Part shown: positions 1-11,683 of the stretch, in pieces
Position numbering within the stretch: position 1 is the stretch's first letter
Layout of the letters: the number at the start of each line of letters is the position of its first letter
DNA from: Paenibacillus piri
GTDB lineage: Bacteria > Bacillota > Bacilli > Paenibacillales > NBRC-103111
Direction of reading: 5' to 3'
Length of the DNA: 64,000 nucleotides
Assembly: GCF_004354045.1 (NCBI RefSeq)
Contig: NZ_SMRT01000016.1
Coordinates: 1-64,000, forward strand
The notes under the pieces: generated by a model
Seen by the model: only the letters and a program-made list of their open reading frames with translations
What the model was told of the DNA's origin: nothing
The model's database searches: none
Program-made: the position numbers and the translations under genes

Positions 1-384
<384 letters not shown>

Positions 385-589
385 GACCCCGTTAACGTCC
401 CGAAAAATGAAGCAGAACCTCCGCAGAGAATTCCGATTCCTTTCCAGGTATCTATACCGAGGTATAAGAAGCTTGTCTTAAGCTCAAAAATAGTTATAAA
501 TCATACTGGCATTCAACCATTATTTGTTCAGTTTTCAAAGAGCTTTCGTCGTTCATTTGATGATACTGTTTTTGTCGTGACAAGAATAT

Positions 590-618
590 ATCTTATCAGA
601 TTCGACAGCATAATGCAA
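590..618 (-). promoter_or_regulatory. Proximal rrn promoter candidate
   Basis: On the minus strand a -35-like TTGCAT (613-618) and a -10-like TAAGAT (590-595) are separated by 17 bases, about 200 bases before the 16S 5' end. The gene-free stretch 385-845 is AT-rich and holds the rRNA leader plus this and a second promoter candidate; I see no coding sequence in it. Confidence 0.55.
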
Positions 619-674
619 CAACTTTTTTATCCGGCATGGTTTGCACTTTCGCCGGCTCAGCGGCGACAAAAAGT

Positions 675-704
675 AATGTACCACAAAAAGCCTATGGAAT
701 GCAA
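675..704 (-). promoter_or_regulatory. Distal rrn promoter candidate
   Basis: A second minus-strand TTGCAT (699-704) with an 18-base spacer leads to TACATT (675-680), 85 bases upstream of the proximal candidate. Tandem promoters are usual for rRNA operons of Bacilli. Both -35 elements have the same sequence. The -10 match is moderate. Confidence 0.45.
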
Positions 705-829
705 CTGATTTATTTTGTATTTTTGCACGATGCTTAATTGGTAATCATCCCATCGCCTAATCTGTTGAAATCTGTGCCGAAACGCCGCTTAATAACTATT
801 TCCAAGTAAACAGACGTGGTTCGTAATAA

Positions 830-2900
<2,071 letters not shown>

Positions 2901-2954
2901 TCACGGTATAACCATTCGCGATTGTTGGTGCGAGAGACGAACGGCAGAGCCTCT

Positions 2955-5300
2955 TTAGCCCTGCTTTGTAATTGGCGCGAACTTGGCGAGCAGCCGTTTC
3001 ACGCCGACCGGCGCAGGAAATGCGATCTGCAGCTCAGTGTCGTCGCCGGAGCCTTTGATGGCGACGACGGTGCCGGTGCCCCACTTGCCATGGGCGACTT
3101 TGTCGCCCATTTTGAAATCGGGCACCGCCCCGCCGGCACCGCCGCCAGCCGCCGCGGCCGGCCGGGCCGGGCCGGACGAGGCTGCGCTTCCGGGCGCCGA
3201 CGGCCGGAAGCTGACCGTTCTGCCGCCGGAGGCGGAACCTGCGGCTGCGCCGCCGCCGAAGCTGCCGATCGAGCCGTAGCGGCCTTCGCGGCTGGCGAAG
3301 GAGGCGCCTCCGCCCGATCGGCCGCCAATCGTACGGCCCGGCGAAGCCAGCTCGAGCAGCTCCTCCGGTATTTCCGTCAGGAACCGCGACGGCGCATTCA
3401 TGTTGGTGCGTCCGAACAACGTGCGCATCCGGGCGCATGTGAGGTACAGCTCCTGCTCGGCGCGCGTAATGCCCACGTAAGCGAGGCGCCGCTCCTCCTC
3501 CAGCTCCTCGTTATCGTTCGAGGCCCGGCTGTGAGGGAATACGCCCTCCTCCATGCCGATAATAAACACAACAGGGAACTCCAATCCCTTGGCGCTGTGC
3601 ATTGTCATCAGCACGACGGCATTGCCGCTGTCCGCCTTGTCGTCCTCCGTGTTGCTCATCGAGTCGATATCGGCGATTAGCGCCAAGTCCGTCAGGAAAG
3701 CGACGAGCGTTTTATCGTCGTTGCGCTTTTCAAAATCCATCGTTACCGATAAAAACTCATCGATGTTTTCCAGCCGCGCGGTCGATTCGATCGTTTTCTC
3801 GCGCTGCAGTTCGATGCGGTACTGGGTCATTTCCAGCATTTTTTCGGTCAGCTCGGTGACGGACAAGTAATCGACCATCCGGTTCAAATTGTCGATCATC
3901 TCGCGAAAATCGGCGAGCGCGTGCTTCGCTTTAGCGCCAAGCTCCATTCCATCGACGTCCTCCAGCACGGCGAACAGGGATACGCCGCGCCGCGCCGCGG
4001 CTTCCGTCAACCGTTCAACGGTCGTGTCGCCGATCCCCCGCTTCGGCACGTTGACGACCCGCACAAAGCTGATATCGTCATCCGGATTGGAAATAAGCCT
4101 CAGGTAAGCCAAAATATCTTTGATCTCTTTACGATCATAGAACTTGATGCCGCCGACAATTTGGTACGGAATATCCGATTTGATCAAAATTTCCTCGATG
4201 ACCCGCGATTGGGCGTTCGTGCGGTACAGGATCGCATGGTCCTGGAATCTTTTTCCGCTGCTTACATGCTTATTGATCTCGCTGGTGACAAAGTACCCTT
4301 CCTCATGCTCGGAATCGGCCTGGTACATCCGGATCTTGCTGCCTCCGTCCTTGCTCGTCCACAAGTTTTTCGCTTTGCGCCCGGCATTGTTCGCTATTAC
4401 TTTGTTCGCCGCATCCAAAATGTTCGAGGTCGACCGGTAATTTTGCTCCAGCAAAATCGTCGTCGCCGTCGGATAATCCTTCTCGAAATTCAGAATGTTG
4501 CTGATATCCGCACCGCGCCAACGGTAAATCGACTGATCGCTGTCGCCGACGACGCAAATGCGCTTGTGCTTATCGGCCAGCATCAGGCAGAGCATATATT
4601 GGGCACGGTTCGTATCCTGGTATTCGTCGACGTGAATGTACTGGAACTTATTTTGATAAAACTCCAGCACGTCCGGCTCTTCTTTAAACAGCTTGATCGT
4701 GGACATAATCAGATCGTCAAAATCGAGCGAGTTGTTATGCTTCAGTTTTTTTTGATACAAGGTGTATACCTTTGCAACGATGCCGTCGAAGTAATCGCCA
4801 ATTCTGTTCTCTACCATCTCCGGAGTTTTCAGCTCGTTCTTGGCAGTGCCGATAGCCGCCTGGACCGCTTTAGGCTCGAACTTCTTAGTATCGATATTCA
4901 ATTCCTTCATACAGTTTTTGATGACGGACAATTGGTCCCCCGAATCGAGAATCGTAAAATTGGACGTAAACCCGATGCGGGAAATGTCCTTGCGCAAAAT
5001 GCGCACGCACATCGAATGGAAGGTCGATACCCAAATATCGCGTCCGTTCGGACCGACCAGCTTGCCGACACGCTCCTGCATTTCACGCGCCGCTTTATTG
5101 GTAAACGTAATCGCCAGGATGCTCCAAGGCGCGGCTTTCCGCGTTGCGATCAAATAAGCGATGCGGTGCGTCAGCACGCGGGTTTTGCCGCTGCCAGCCC
5201 CTGCCATAATCAACAGCGGTCCGTCGACGGCTTCAACGGCTTTCTTTTGCTGCGGATTCAATGTATTGATGGATGCAAATAAATCGATTGTTTCATTCAT
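2955..5300 (-). CDS. pcrA: ATP-dependent DNA helicase PcrA (UvrD/Rep family)
   Basis: PcrA is the superfamily 1A 3'-5' helicase of Gram-positive bacteria, acting in repair, plasmid replication and removal of RNA polymerase and RecA from DNA. Visible motifs are Walker A GAGSGKT (Lys39), DEYQDTN (motif II), [11 protein letters not shown] (motif III), LEQNYRS (motif IV) and [18 protein letters not shown] (motif VI). A Gly/Ala/Ser-rich linker of roughly 90 residues, coded by very GC-rich DNA (about 3120-3330), separates the motor from the C-terminal Tudor-like domain ([18 protein letters not shown]), which in this family contacts RNA polymerase. I chose the ATG at 5300 because AAGGGG lies nine bases before it; an in-frame ATG at 5330 has no good ribosome site. 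The protein has 781 residues. Confidence 0.96.
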   Translation of the reverse strand: MNETIDLFASINTLNPQQKKAVEAVDGPLLIMAGAGSGKTRVLTHRIAYLIATRKAAPWSILAITFTNKAAREMQERVGKLVGPNGRDIWVSTFHSMCVRILRKDISRIGFTSNFTILDSGDQLSVIKNCMKELNIDTKKFEPKAVQAAIGTAKNELKTPEMVENRIGDYFDGIVAKVYTLYQKKLKHNNSLDFDDLIMSTIKLFKEEPDVLEFYQNKFQYIHVDEYQDTNRAQYMLCLMLADKHKRICVVGDSDQSIYRWRGADISNILNFEKDYPTATTILLEQNYRSTSNILDAANKVIANNAGRKAKNLWTSKDGGSKIRMYQADSEHEEGYFVTSEINKHVSSGKRFQDHAILYRTNAQSRVIEEILIKSDIPYQIVGGIKFYDRKEIKDILAYLRLISNPDDDISFVRVVNVPKRGIGDTTVERLTEAAARRGVSLFAVLEDVDGMELGAKAKHALADFREMIDNLNRMVDYLSVTELTEKMLEMTQYRIELQREKTIESTARLENIDEFLSVTMDFEKRNDDKTLVAFLTDLALIADIDSMSNTEDDKADSGNAVVLMTMHSAKGLEFPVVFIIGMEEGVFPHSRASNDNEELEEERRLAYVGITRAEQELYLTCARMRTLFGRTNMNAPSRFLTEIPEELLELASPGRTIGGRSGGGASFASREGRYGSIGSFGGGAAAGSASGGRTVSFRPSAPGSAASSGPARPAAAAGGGAGGAVPDFKMGDKVAHGKWGTGTVVAIKGSGDDTELQIAFPAPVGVKRLLAKFAPITKQG

Positions 5301-5408
5301 TGTATCAATCCCCTTACTGCTAAGTTCCATTGGTTAACCAAGCTATATAATATTATAGAAGAAAAAAATAATGCCTTCCCTTCTTTCAGTCCCGAAGGGG
5401 CTGCGCGG

Positions 5409-6101
5409 CTAATTCGATTGTACGGCCTGAACCGTCGCCAACGCCTGCTCAAATCGCTCGTATACCGCGTTGCCTACTACAATCGTATGCGCGCTTTGCG
5501 CCGCTTTACGCGCTTTGTCGGGGCTATCGATCCCGCCCCCGTAAAAAAGCCTTGCTTCGCGCACCAGCTCTTTGCATCGAGCCACCAGCTCCATATCGCC
5601 GAAGGTTCCGCTGTATTCGATGTAAACAACCGGGCAATGAAACAGCCGGTCCGCCAACCGTACGTACGCCTCCACATCTTTTGCGTCCAGCGCCGTATCG
5701 GCCTCGGTAATTCGGGCGGCAGTCGATTGTCCGTTCATCATGATGTAGCCCTCCGTCCGTACCAGCTGCCAGTCGAGAATCGCCCCGTATTCGCGAAGCG
5801 CCTGATGGTGATGCCCGACGATCCATTGCGGATCCCGGGCATTTAATACAATAGGTATAAAAAACAGATCGAAGCCCGGCACGATCGCTTCCAAATTGGA
5901 AACCTCCAACACGCAGGGCACTTCATATCTGCGAATCCGCGCCAGCAAATCGACTGTATTCTCGAAGGTGACGCCCGAGGAGCCGCCGACCATAATGGCA
6001 TCCGTTCCCGATACGCAGAGACGATCCAACTGCTCGTCCGACAGCTCCCGGTCAGGATCCAGCTTAAACACATGCTTCCAGTGCTTCATATCCAATAACA
6101 A
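5409..6101 (-). CDS. pcrB: Heptaprenylglyceryl-phosphate synthase PcrB
   Basis: PcrB is a TIM-barrel prenyltransferase that joins heptaprenyl diphosphate to sn-glycerol-1-phosphate, giving an archaeal-type ether lipid in Firmicutes. The conserved opening WKHVFKLDPD, a central VGGSSGVTFENT phosphate-binding stretch, PGFDLFFIPIVLN, and the C-terminal FYGGGIDSPDKA and VVGNAVYE segments fit the family closely. A TTG at 6101 with GGGAGG nine bases upstream gives a protein of 230 residues beginning MLLDMKHWKHV, close to the usual length. The ATG at 6089 lacks a well-spaced ribosome site, and longer starts would add an unconserved tail. It lies directly upstream of pcrA. Confidence 0.93.
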   Translation of the reverse strand: MLLDMKHWKHVFKLDPDRELSDEQLDRLCVSGTDAIMVGGSSGVTFENTVDLLARIRRYEVPCVLEVSNLEAIVPGFDLFFIPIVLNARDPQWIVGHHHQALREYGAILDWQLVRTEGYIMMNGQSTAARITEADTALDAKDVEAYVRLADRLFHCPVVYIEYSGTFGDMELVARCKELVREARLFYGGGIDSPDKARKAAQSAHTIVVGNAVYERFEQALATVQAVQSN

Positions 6102-6239
6102 AAGGCTGTGCCTCCCAGCAAAATGGTGTCGTTTCGCATTCATGCTGTCTTCATTATTTTTTATCTTTAAAAATAGTCTAAGCTACCCCCGAACCTGTGT
6201 CAAATACGAATTGGCGAACATTCTTTCGTATTTTGTTTA

Positions 6240-6272
6240 CAAAAATTCCCTGCAGGCTAACCTGCAGGGAAT
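6240..6272 (-). terminator. Intrinsic terminator after the coat gene
   Basis: A perfect 12-base-pair stem (ATTCCCTGCAGG and its complement) with a four-base loop spans 6245-6272. On the minus strand it is followed by TTTTT. It ends transcription of the coat-protein gene before pcrB. The rest of 6102-6343 holds no gene I can support. Confidence 0.85.
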
Positions 6273-6343
6273 CGGGTACAGATCCGTACTTTTCCAGGAG
6301 GAGCGAGGAGCTTGCCCTGCCGAAACAAGCCGTACGGATGCTG

Positions 6344-7552
6344 CTACATAAAATTTTTACCGTTCGAATCCGTATCGCGGCTTGAAGCGAAGGTGCTCGA
6401 AGTCGCGCTCTCCGTCTCGTCGTCGGCGTTCCAGTTATAGCTGTTGCCTCCCCGCTGCCCCGATGAGCCCGTGCTGTTGTCATATGCTTGTCCGGACAAG
6501 GAAGAAGCGCTCGAGCCGCCGGTGTATTTCGCGGTACCGTAGTCGCGATTCGCCGATTTGGCGGACATCGCGGACGATCCTGTTTGTGAATACGATGAGC
6601 TGCCCACCGAATCTTGGCTGTCGGCATAGGAAGATTTCGTACCCGCGTAATCGTTCATGCCGGATTGTACCGACGAGCTGCTGGTCGGACTGTAGCCGAG
6701 CCCGCTGCTTGCGTGCTGCGTATTTTGCGTAAACCCGAATGCGGTATTCGCATACGACGGGTTGGTGCCCGTATTGAAGCCCGAGCCGGCAGCAGAGCCC
6801 TGACCTGGGGCCGAGCCTGCAGTCGTGCTTTGGCCGGTGCCGGCGTTCATGCTGCTGCCCGTGCTCCAGCCGAATGCATTCCCTTTTGCCGAACCGTAGT
6901 TTTGCGCCTGAGACGAACCGTAGCCTTGGCCTTGAGCCTGCCCGTAGCTTGGATTTTGATTATAGCCTTGGTTTTGGGCTTGTCCGTAGCCTTGGTTCGG
7001 ATTATAGCCCTGGTAGCCCTGGCTTAAACCTTGAGCAATATAACCTTGCGCCGAAGGCGATTGGTGTAATCCCGCATTAGAGTGCGATAGACCGGCTTCC
7101 GAACCTGACGAAGCGAACGTTCCGGCGCCGTAACCGCTCTGCTGAAAGGACGGATCGTTGGCATATGCGGATTGCCCTGATTGCTGATAAGCGCCCGCAC
7201 CTGAATAAACGTTTTGCAGCGATTGTTGAACGAACGTTTGAAGCTGTTCCGCTTTTTGAAATTGCTGTTGAAGCTCCTGCTGAATTTCCTGCTGGGTTGC
7301 CGATTTAATCGAATCGTAGCCGCCCGATTGAGACACGATCGTAAACAGCTCCGCCTGATCCTGCATCGTATGCTGTGCAAGCATTTGGAACGTTTGGCGA
7401 ACAGCCGGATGCGTCGCTTCCAAAGCGGCGGTCGTATATTCGCGTGCCGTGCGCTTCATCTCGGACAGGACGAGATTACCCCAATCCTGCTCTTGAAGCT
7501 GTCCAGGCTGCATGGATGACTGTTGTTGGTTTGTACTCGTTTGCTGATACAT
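6344..7552 (-). CDS. CotF-like spore coat protein with a prion-like low-complexity tail
   Basis: The first roughly 110 residues form a helical region (QDWGNLVLSEMKRTAREYTT and ATHPAVRQTFQMLAQHTM) that resembles the CotF-type ferritin-like coat domain found in many Bacilli spore-coat proteins. From about residue 125 to 400 the protein is low complexity, dominated by Gly, Ser, Tyr, Gln and Ala, with many GYGQAQ, GYNQN and SYGQ-like units and almost no charged residues in the middle. The total is 402 residues. The ATG has a GGGAGG ribosome site about nine bases upstream. It lies 19 bases after a small coat-like gene and probably shares its promoter. The coat assignment is from composition and family resemblance; the role of the tail is inferred. 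Confidence 0.7.
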   Translation of the reverse strand: MYQQTSTNQQQSSMQPGQLQEQDWGNLVLSEMKRTAREYTTAALEATHPAVRQTFQMLAQHTMQDQAELFTIVSQSGGYDSIKSATQQEIQQELQQQFQKAEQLQTFVQQSLQNVYSGAGAYQQSGQSAYANDPSFQQSGYGAGTFASSGSEAGLSHSNAGLHQSPSAQGYIAQGLSQGYQGYNPNQGYGQAQNQGYNQNPSYGQAQGQGYGSSQAQNYGSAKGNAFGWSTGSSMNAGTGQSTTAGSAPGQGSAAGSGFNTGTNPSYANTAFGFTQNTQHASSGLGYSPTSSSSVQSGMNDYAGTKSSYADSQDSVGSSSYSQTGSSAMSAKSANRDYGTAKYTGGSSASSLSGQAYDNSTGSSGQRGGNSYNWNADDETESATSSTFASSRDTDSNGKNFM

Positions 7553-7571
7553 AGCTGCACCTCCCGGGTAA

Positions 7572-7805
7572 TTAATGAGTCATTTGCGTTTGCTGCTGCA
7601 AGGTTCTTAAGATTTGATCCGTATGCCGCAGACGGTCTTGTGCGATTTGAGCGAACTTTTGCTTAAGCTGGGGAGAATGGCTATCCTCCATCGACTGGAT
7701 CGCCAGCTTCGTTAACATTTCCTCATTTTTTAAACTATCCGTTATGTACGACAGCTCTTTGGAGCTTACCGTATTGATGCCTTGCTGCTGTTGTTGTGCA
7801 TACAT
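7572..7805 (-). CDS. Small spore coat-like protein
   Basis: This 77-residue, glutamine-rich helical protein begins MYAQQQQQGINTVSSKELSY and contains SYITDSLKNEEMLTKLAIQS, a pattern like the N-terminal half of CotF-family coat proteins. The ATG at 7805 has GGAGG nine bases upstream; a longer frame starting at 7871 has no support. It is the first gene of a two-gene unit with the larger coat-type protein. A sporulation promoter candidate precedes it. Confidence 0.6.
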   Translation of the reverse strand: MYAQQQQQGINTVSSKELSYITDSLKNEEMLTKLAIQSMEDSHSPQLKQKFAQIAQDRLRHTDQILRTLQQQTQMTH

Positions 7806-7860
7806 TTGATGTGTCCTCCTTTCCAATTTTGACAAAAGATAGGTTGTCCCGCTTGTGGAA

Positions 7861-7885
7861 ATAGTATGCATTTTTTCGCCGCCGT
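7861..7885 (-). promoter_or_regulatory. Candidate late-sporulation (sigma-K-type) promoter
   Basis: On the minus strand an AC dinucleotide (7884-7885) is followed after 15 bases by CATACTATT (7860-7868), close to the sigma-K pattern AC-N16-CATAnnnTA. The CATACTA core would also suit sigma-G, but no sigma-G -35 is visible. It sits about 55 bases before the small coat-like gene. The call rests on a short pattern. Confidence 0.4.
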
Positions 7886-8110
7886 TCCTTCCGGTTATGA
7901 CCTCACCTTTAAGAAAAGATGGTTAAGATCAGTGCATGGCGTGTTAAATTAAGCATATCCTGAACCCTTTCTACGGAATAAGCGAGGCGCCGGCTTAAAG
8001 AAGTTAAATCCGGTGTCTGGCATGAATCTCGGCTAAGTCTGATAATAGGGCAAGTGGAACCATATAAAATGTGTGATATTATCTAAACTAGAGAAAAGGG
8101 TGGAGTAACG

Positions 8111-9622
8111 ATGAACAAGCAAAAAGCATTGGCATCTCTAGGTGTCCTTGTAGTAGCCGGATCCGTGGCGGCTGGCTGCGGCGGCGTCAAACAATCGGCG
8201 GCAGGGGACGCCATTTCCGAGACAACCCCGTTCCCGATTTCTATCGCATTGCAGCAGGTCGGCGACATTCCGGCCGATGGAAACGAAATCAGCCAGACTA
8301 TAGAAAAGTACACGAATACGAAGCTGAACATTCAATGGATCCCCGGGTCCGCCTATGATGATAAAGTCAATGTCATGATCGCGTCGAACGAAATTCCGAA
8401 GCTGCTCAAGGTGCAGTACGTACCCAACATCGTTAACAGCATGCAGTCCGGACTGTTCTGGGAAGTCGGCCCTTATTTGAAAGAATTCAAAAACTTGTCG
8501 GCTCAAAACCCGCAGTTTTACGATAATATTCAAGTCGACGGAAAAGTGTACGGGGTGCCGATTTTTTCGGAGATTGCCCGCGCAGCGATCGTTTACCGCA
8601 AAGACTGGCTGGACAATCTCGGATTGCAGGTGCCCAAGTCGCTCGATGAATGGTACAACGTAATCAAAGCGATGACGCTGAACGACCCGGATAAGAACGG
8701 CAAAAACGATACGTACGGCACGCTGCTGTTCAAAAAATACAATGAAGGTCAAACGTCTCTGACAACCCGCTTCGCAGTAGGGATGGGGGCCCCCAATAAG
8801 TGGGAAATTACGAAGGACGGGAACGTAATCCCCGAATTTATGACGCAGGAATATAACGACGTATTGAAGTTTTACCGTAAGCTGTACGAAGAAAAGCTGA
8901 TCAACCAGGATTTTGCCGTGCTGGATTCGACAGAAGCGGATAAAATGTTCGACTCCGGCCGCGCAGGCATCAAAATAGCCGTAGCCAATACGGCGAAGAG
9001 CCAGCAGGATCGTCTGTCCAAGGTCGACCCGAAGGCCATTGTCGACGTTGCTCCGCTCGAAGGTCCGAAAGGGATCCGGGTAGCGGGTCAAACCGGCAAT
9101 TCCGGAATTTACGTTATTCCGAAGTCGTCCGTGAAGACAGAGGCGGAAGTGAAACGGGTGCTTAAATTTTTGGATCAGCTGATGGATCCGGAAATGGCGA
9201 CCCTGCTGATGCGCGGTATTGAAAACAAGCATTATGTCAAAACCGACGACAACCGTACCGAATTTAAAGATTTTACATTATTCCAGCGCGAAGTTAAGCC
9301 TTACCGCGACAACCTCCCTTATATCGAGGGCTACAATGTGGCGCCGCTGAAAGATGTGCCGATTGGGGAAAAAGGCAATAAAGTGACGCAGGAAAATATG
9401 AAGTTCGCCATTCCGAACCCGGCTTTGACGTTTATATCCGCCACTTACAGCGAGCGCGGAAAAGAGCTGGAGCAAATGATCTACGACGCGCAGACAAAGT
9501 ACATTATGGGTAAACTTGACGATGCCGGTTATCAGGCCGAGATCGAAAAGTGGAAAAAGGCCGGGGGCCAAAAGCTGATGGATGAGTATAAGGCAGAACA
9601 CGATAAACGTGTAAAAAAATAA
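8111..9622 (+). CDS. Extracellular solute-binding lipoprotein (family 1), orphan
   Basis: The protein has 503 residues and begins with a lipoprotein signal ending in the lipobox VAAGC (Cys23), so it should be tethered to the outer face of the membrane. The body matches large Paenibacillus sugar- or oligosaccharide-binding proteins: a PISIALQQVGDIP start, a NIQWIPGSAYDDKVNVMIAS segment and many aromatic residues. A GGGTGGAG ribosome site precedes the ATG. No permease or ATPase gene lies next to it, so it either works with permeases elsewhere or senses a ligand. A strong terminator follows directly. The substrate cannot be read from the sequence. Confidence 0.88.
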   Translation: MNKQKALASLGVLVVAGSVAAGCGGVKQSAAGDAISETTPFPISIALQQVGDIPADGNEISQTIEKYTNTKLNIQWIPGSAYDDKVNVMIASNEIPKLLKVQYVPNIVNSMQSGLFWEVGPYLKEFKNLSAQNPQFYDNIQVDGKVYGVPIFSEIARAAIVYRKDWLDNLGLQVPKSLDEWYNVIKAMTLNDPDKNGKNDTYGTLLFKKYNEGQTSLTTRFAVGMGAPNKWEITKDGNVIPEFMTQEYNDVLKFYRKLYEEKLINQDFAVLDSTEADKMFDSGRAGIKIAVANTAKSQQDRLSKVDPKAIVDVAPLEGPKGIRVAGQTGNSGIYVIPKSSVKTEAEVKRVLKFLDQLMDPEMATLLMRGIENKHYVKTDDNRTEFKDFTLFQREVKPYRDNLPYIEGYNVAPLKDVPIGEKGNKVTQENMKFAIPNPALTFISATYSERGKELEQMIYDAQTKYIMGKLDDAGYQAEIEKWKKAGGQKLMDEYKAEHDKRVKK

Positions 9623-9677
9623 TAGCGATCGCGAACCTTCTGCCGGTGCAGACGAGCGGTTATGCGAAAAGGCGAAG

Positions 9678-9707
9678 AGCCATCCTTCATGCGGAGGATG
9701 GCTTTTT
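9678..9707 (+). terminator. Intrinsic terminator after the orphan binding protein
   Basis: An eight-base-pair stem AGCCATCC / GGATGGCT is followed by TTTTT on the plus strand, 55 bases after the stop codon. It separates this gene from the convergent catabolic operon. Confidence 0.88.
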
Positions 9708-9732
9708 GCCGCTTCTGACTTATTTGCAGGCA

Positions 9733-10500
9733 TTAACCTGCCGTCATTGTTTTCTGCAGCTCCAGCATCCAGGCGGAAACTGCGTTCACAATAACGTCCA
9801 AATATTGCCGGCCTTTTTCGGCGCTCGCTTTGTCGGGAGAGTCTGTAAAACCGTCAATGCCGGTCAATTCGCCATGCTTTCCAATAAATGAGCCTTCCGC
9901 GCGCATCCAATCGTTCACCGGATGATCGTGTTTGATGGCGGACCCTTTAATAAGCTCGGGATCAAGCGCCATAATCAAAGACGTCTCAAAGCCGCCGGCA
10001 TGTCCGGGAACCAAGCCGACTTCTTCTGCCCCAAGATCGTCCAGGGCTGGTTTAGCCAAGTTCCAATACGAAGCCGCCGCCGTCCAGACGGGATGACGGA
10101 CTGCCGCATCCTGCGCGGCTTGCACCATGATCTGGGCGTTGCCGCCATGGCCGTTCAAAAAGATGATTTTGCGGAATCCGCACTTTACGAGGCTCTCCGT
10201 AATGTCATACAGCATATGCTGGTATGTAGCCGTGGAGTAAGAAAGCGTACCGCCATAATTCAAATGATGCTGAGAGCAACCGATCGTTAAAACGGGAGTC
10301 ATGAGCGCTGACATGATACCCGACAGCTTCTGTATCGAATGACTGACCACATACTCGCAAATCATACTATCCGTATAGACCGGCAGATGAGGCCCATGCT
10401 GCTCGGTTGCCGCCAGCGGAACAACGGCAAAGCTGCCGTTCTTCGCCAAGTGCATTAAGTCGTCACGCGTATACGTATGAAACCAATTGCGTTTATCCAA
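9733..10500 (-). CDS. Creatininase-family amidohydrolase
   Basis: The family comprises metal-dependent amidohydrolases that open cyclic or formyl amides (creatininase, FAPy deformylase, mycofactocin MftE and relatives). Likely metal ligands are all present: Glu33 and His35 in EQHGPHLP, Asp44, His118 in NGHGGN, and Glu172 in GHAGGFETS. The length of 255 residues is normal. The start is TTG with GGAGG eight bases upstream. It is the last gene of a minus-strand operon with ABC permeases and a Gfo/Idh/MocA protein, so the substrate is probably a metabolite imported or made by that operon. True creatininase activity is only one possibility. Confidence 0.85.
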   Translation of the reverse strand: MDKRNWFHTYTRDDLMHLAKNGSFAVVPLAATEQHGPHLPVYTDSMICEYVVSHSIQKLSGIMSALMTPVLTIGCSQHHLNYGGTLSYSTATYQHMLYDITESLVKCGFRKIIFLNGHGGNAQIMVQAAQDAAVRHPVWTAAASYWNLAKPALDDLGAEEVGLVPGHAGGFETSLIMALDPELIKGSAIKHDHPVNDWMRAEGSFIGKHGELTGIDGFTDSPDKASAEKGRQYLDVIVNAVSAWMLELQKTMTAG

Positions 10501-10519
10501 CCTTGTAACCTCCGGTCTA

Positions 10520-11629
10520 TTAATAATTGACGCGCAGATGCGGCGTTTCGACTTCTTTGCCGACGTGCAGCGATCTCATCATGGCATCCAGCGCACCAGT
10601 TGTAAGAAGCGAACGTTCCACCGGATAAGGAGCATTGCGAGTATGCATAAACCGTTCAATCGCCAGCACCAAGTAACTGAAGTGGCTGTGCGGCTTTTGA
10701 TTTTGCAGCCTGAACTCTACGCAAACCGGCTGTTCGCCCTCCGCGACCTGGTAAGCCGATACGAACATTCTGCCTTCCGGTTCGGCATAAATGATGCCGG
10801 CTTGCAACCCGTCCACATATTCCAGTTCAACGAAAACAGGGAGCTTCAATTGATAAGGAAACATGTCGATATCGCGCAGATTGACAAAGCCCCCAAGCGC
10901 TTCATAAATCGGCTTCCAGTCATCCGATAAAATCCGTTCGACCGCCGCCTCGTCCTTGTACGTTCTTACCGCTTTGATCCCGGTTTCGCCAAAAGCCCGG
11001 TTCTCGGCGATGCTTTCCATCATCTCCATCGTATGGTAGCAGTACCGTTCCACGTCGTCATAGGCAAAACCCAGCATCCTGTGCATAGGCGCCCCGTAAG
11101 GAATGCCCGTCGTTACCGGAATGCGAGGTGCATACGGCAGCACCGAGCTCGACATGAACGGAACGTTATGCTTTTTAATTTGAGCATACATCCATTCGAT
11201 ATCTTCTTTAACGACCGCAAAGCCTTTGTCCGTAAAGACGGGAACGATATGGTCAAACTCCAGCATCACGTTAAGACATTGTTCGAAAAACTTCCTTCTT
11301 GGATACAAAATCTGCCCAAACTCATTGGTGGGGTATTCGCCCAGCTCGCCAATGATAATGATCCCGTCCAAGTCAAAGGATGTCCCGCCATTCAACAGAG
11401 CCTCGCGAATCGATCCGTGCAGCGCCACTCCATGCTTGGCCGCCATATCCCGTCCCATATCGTTGGCCGGGTACTGGTCGATATACATCGAGACGATCTC
11501 GACTGTCGGTTTGTACCTTCTGCCATTCAGTACATAACCGTCCAAAAATTTGGTAATAATGACATCAGCATGGTTAATATCCCAATATTCCGTAATGATG
11601 GCGGCAACTTTTTTCGTTTGTTTTGACAT
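10520..11629 (-). CDS. Unknown protein of a sugar-catabolic operon
   Basis: I do not recognise an assigned function. The 369-residue protein starts with a Rossmann-like segment (KVAAIITEYWDINHADVIIT), includes DLDGIIIIGELGEYP and VPVFTDKGFA, and ends with a conserved-looking C-terminal part. There is no signal peptide or membrane segment, so it should be cytoplasmic. My impression is that such proteins occur near Gfo/Idh/MocA genes, as here. The ATG has an AGGAGG ribosome site. It lies 20 bases before the creatininase-family gene and 54 bases after the Gfo/Idh/MocA gene, so it should be cotranscribed. It may be a hydrolase or isomerase acting on the operon's substrate, but this is a guess. 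Confidence 0.75.
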   Translation of the reverse strand: MSKQTKKVAAIITEYWDINHADVIITKFLDGYVLNGRRYKPTVEIVSMYIDQYPANDMGRDMAAKHGVALHGSIREALLNGGTSFDLDGIIIIGELGEYPTNEFGQILYPRRKFFEQCLNVMLEFDHIVPVFTDKGFAVVKEDIEWMYAQIKKHNVPFMSSSVLPYAPRIPVTTGIPYGAPMHRMLGFAYDDVERYCYHTMEMMESIAENRAFGETGIKAVRTYKDEAAVERILSDDWKPIYEALGGFVNLRDIDMFPYQLKLPVFVELEYVDGLQAGIIYAEPEGRMFVSAYQVAEGEQPVCVEFRLQNQKPHSHFSYLVLAIERFMHTRNAPYPVERSLLTTGALDAMMRSLHVGKEVETPHLRVNY

Positions 11630-11683
11630 GATGATCCTCCTAAAAGTAATTGCACCCGTTCGACGCGAGACGAATCTTCCTAT

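Noticed and set aside
3921-5282. Long open frame of 453 codons on the plus strand opposite pcrA
   Set aside because: It is antisense to a well-conserved gene, has no ribosome site or familiar motif, and arises from codon bias in GC-rich DNA.
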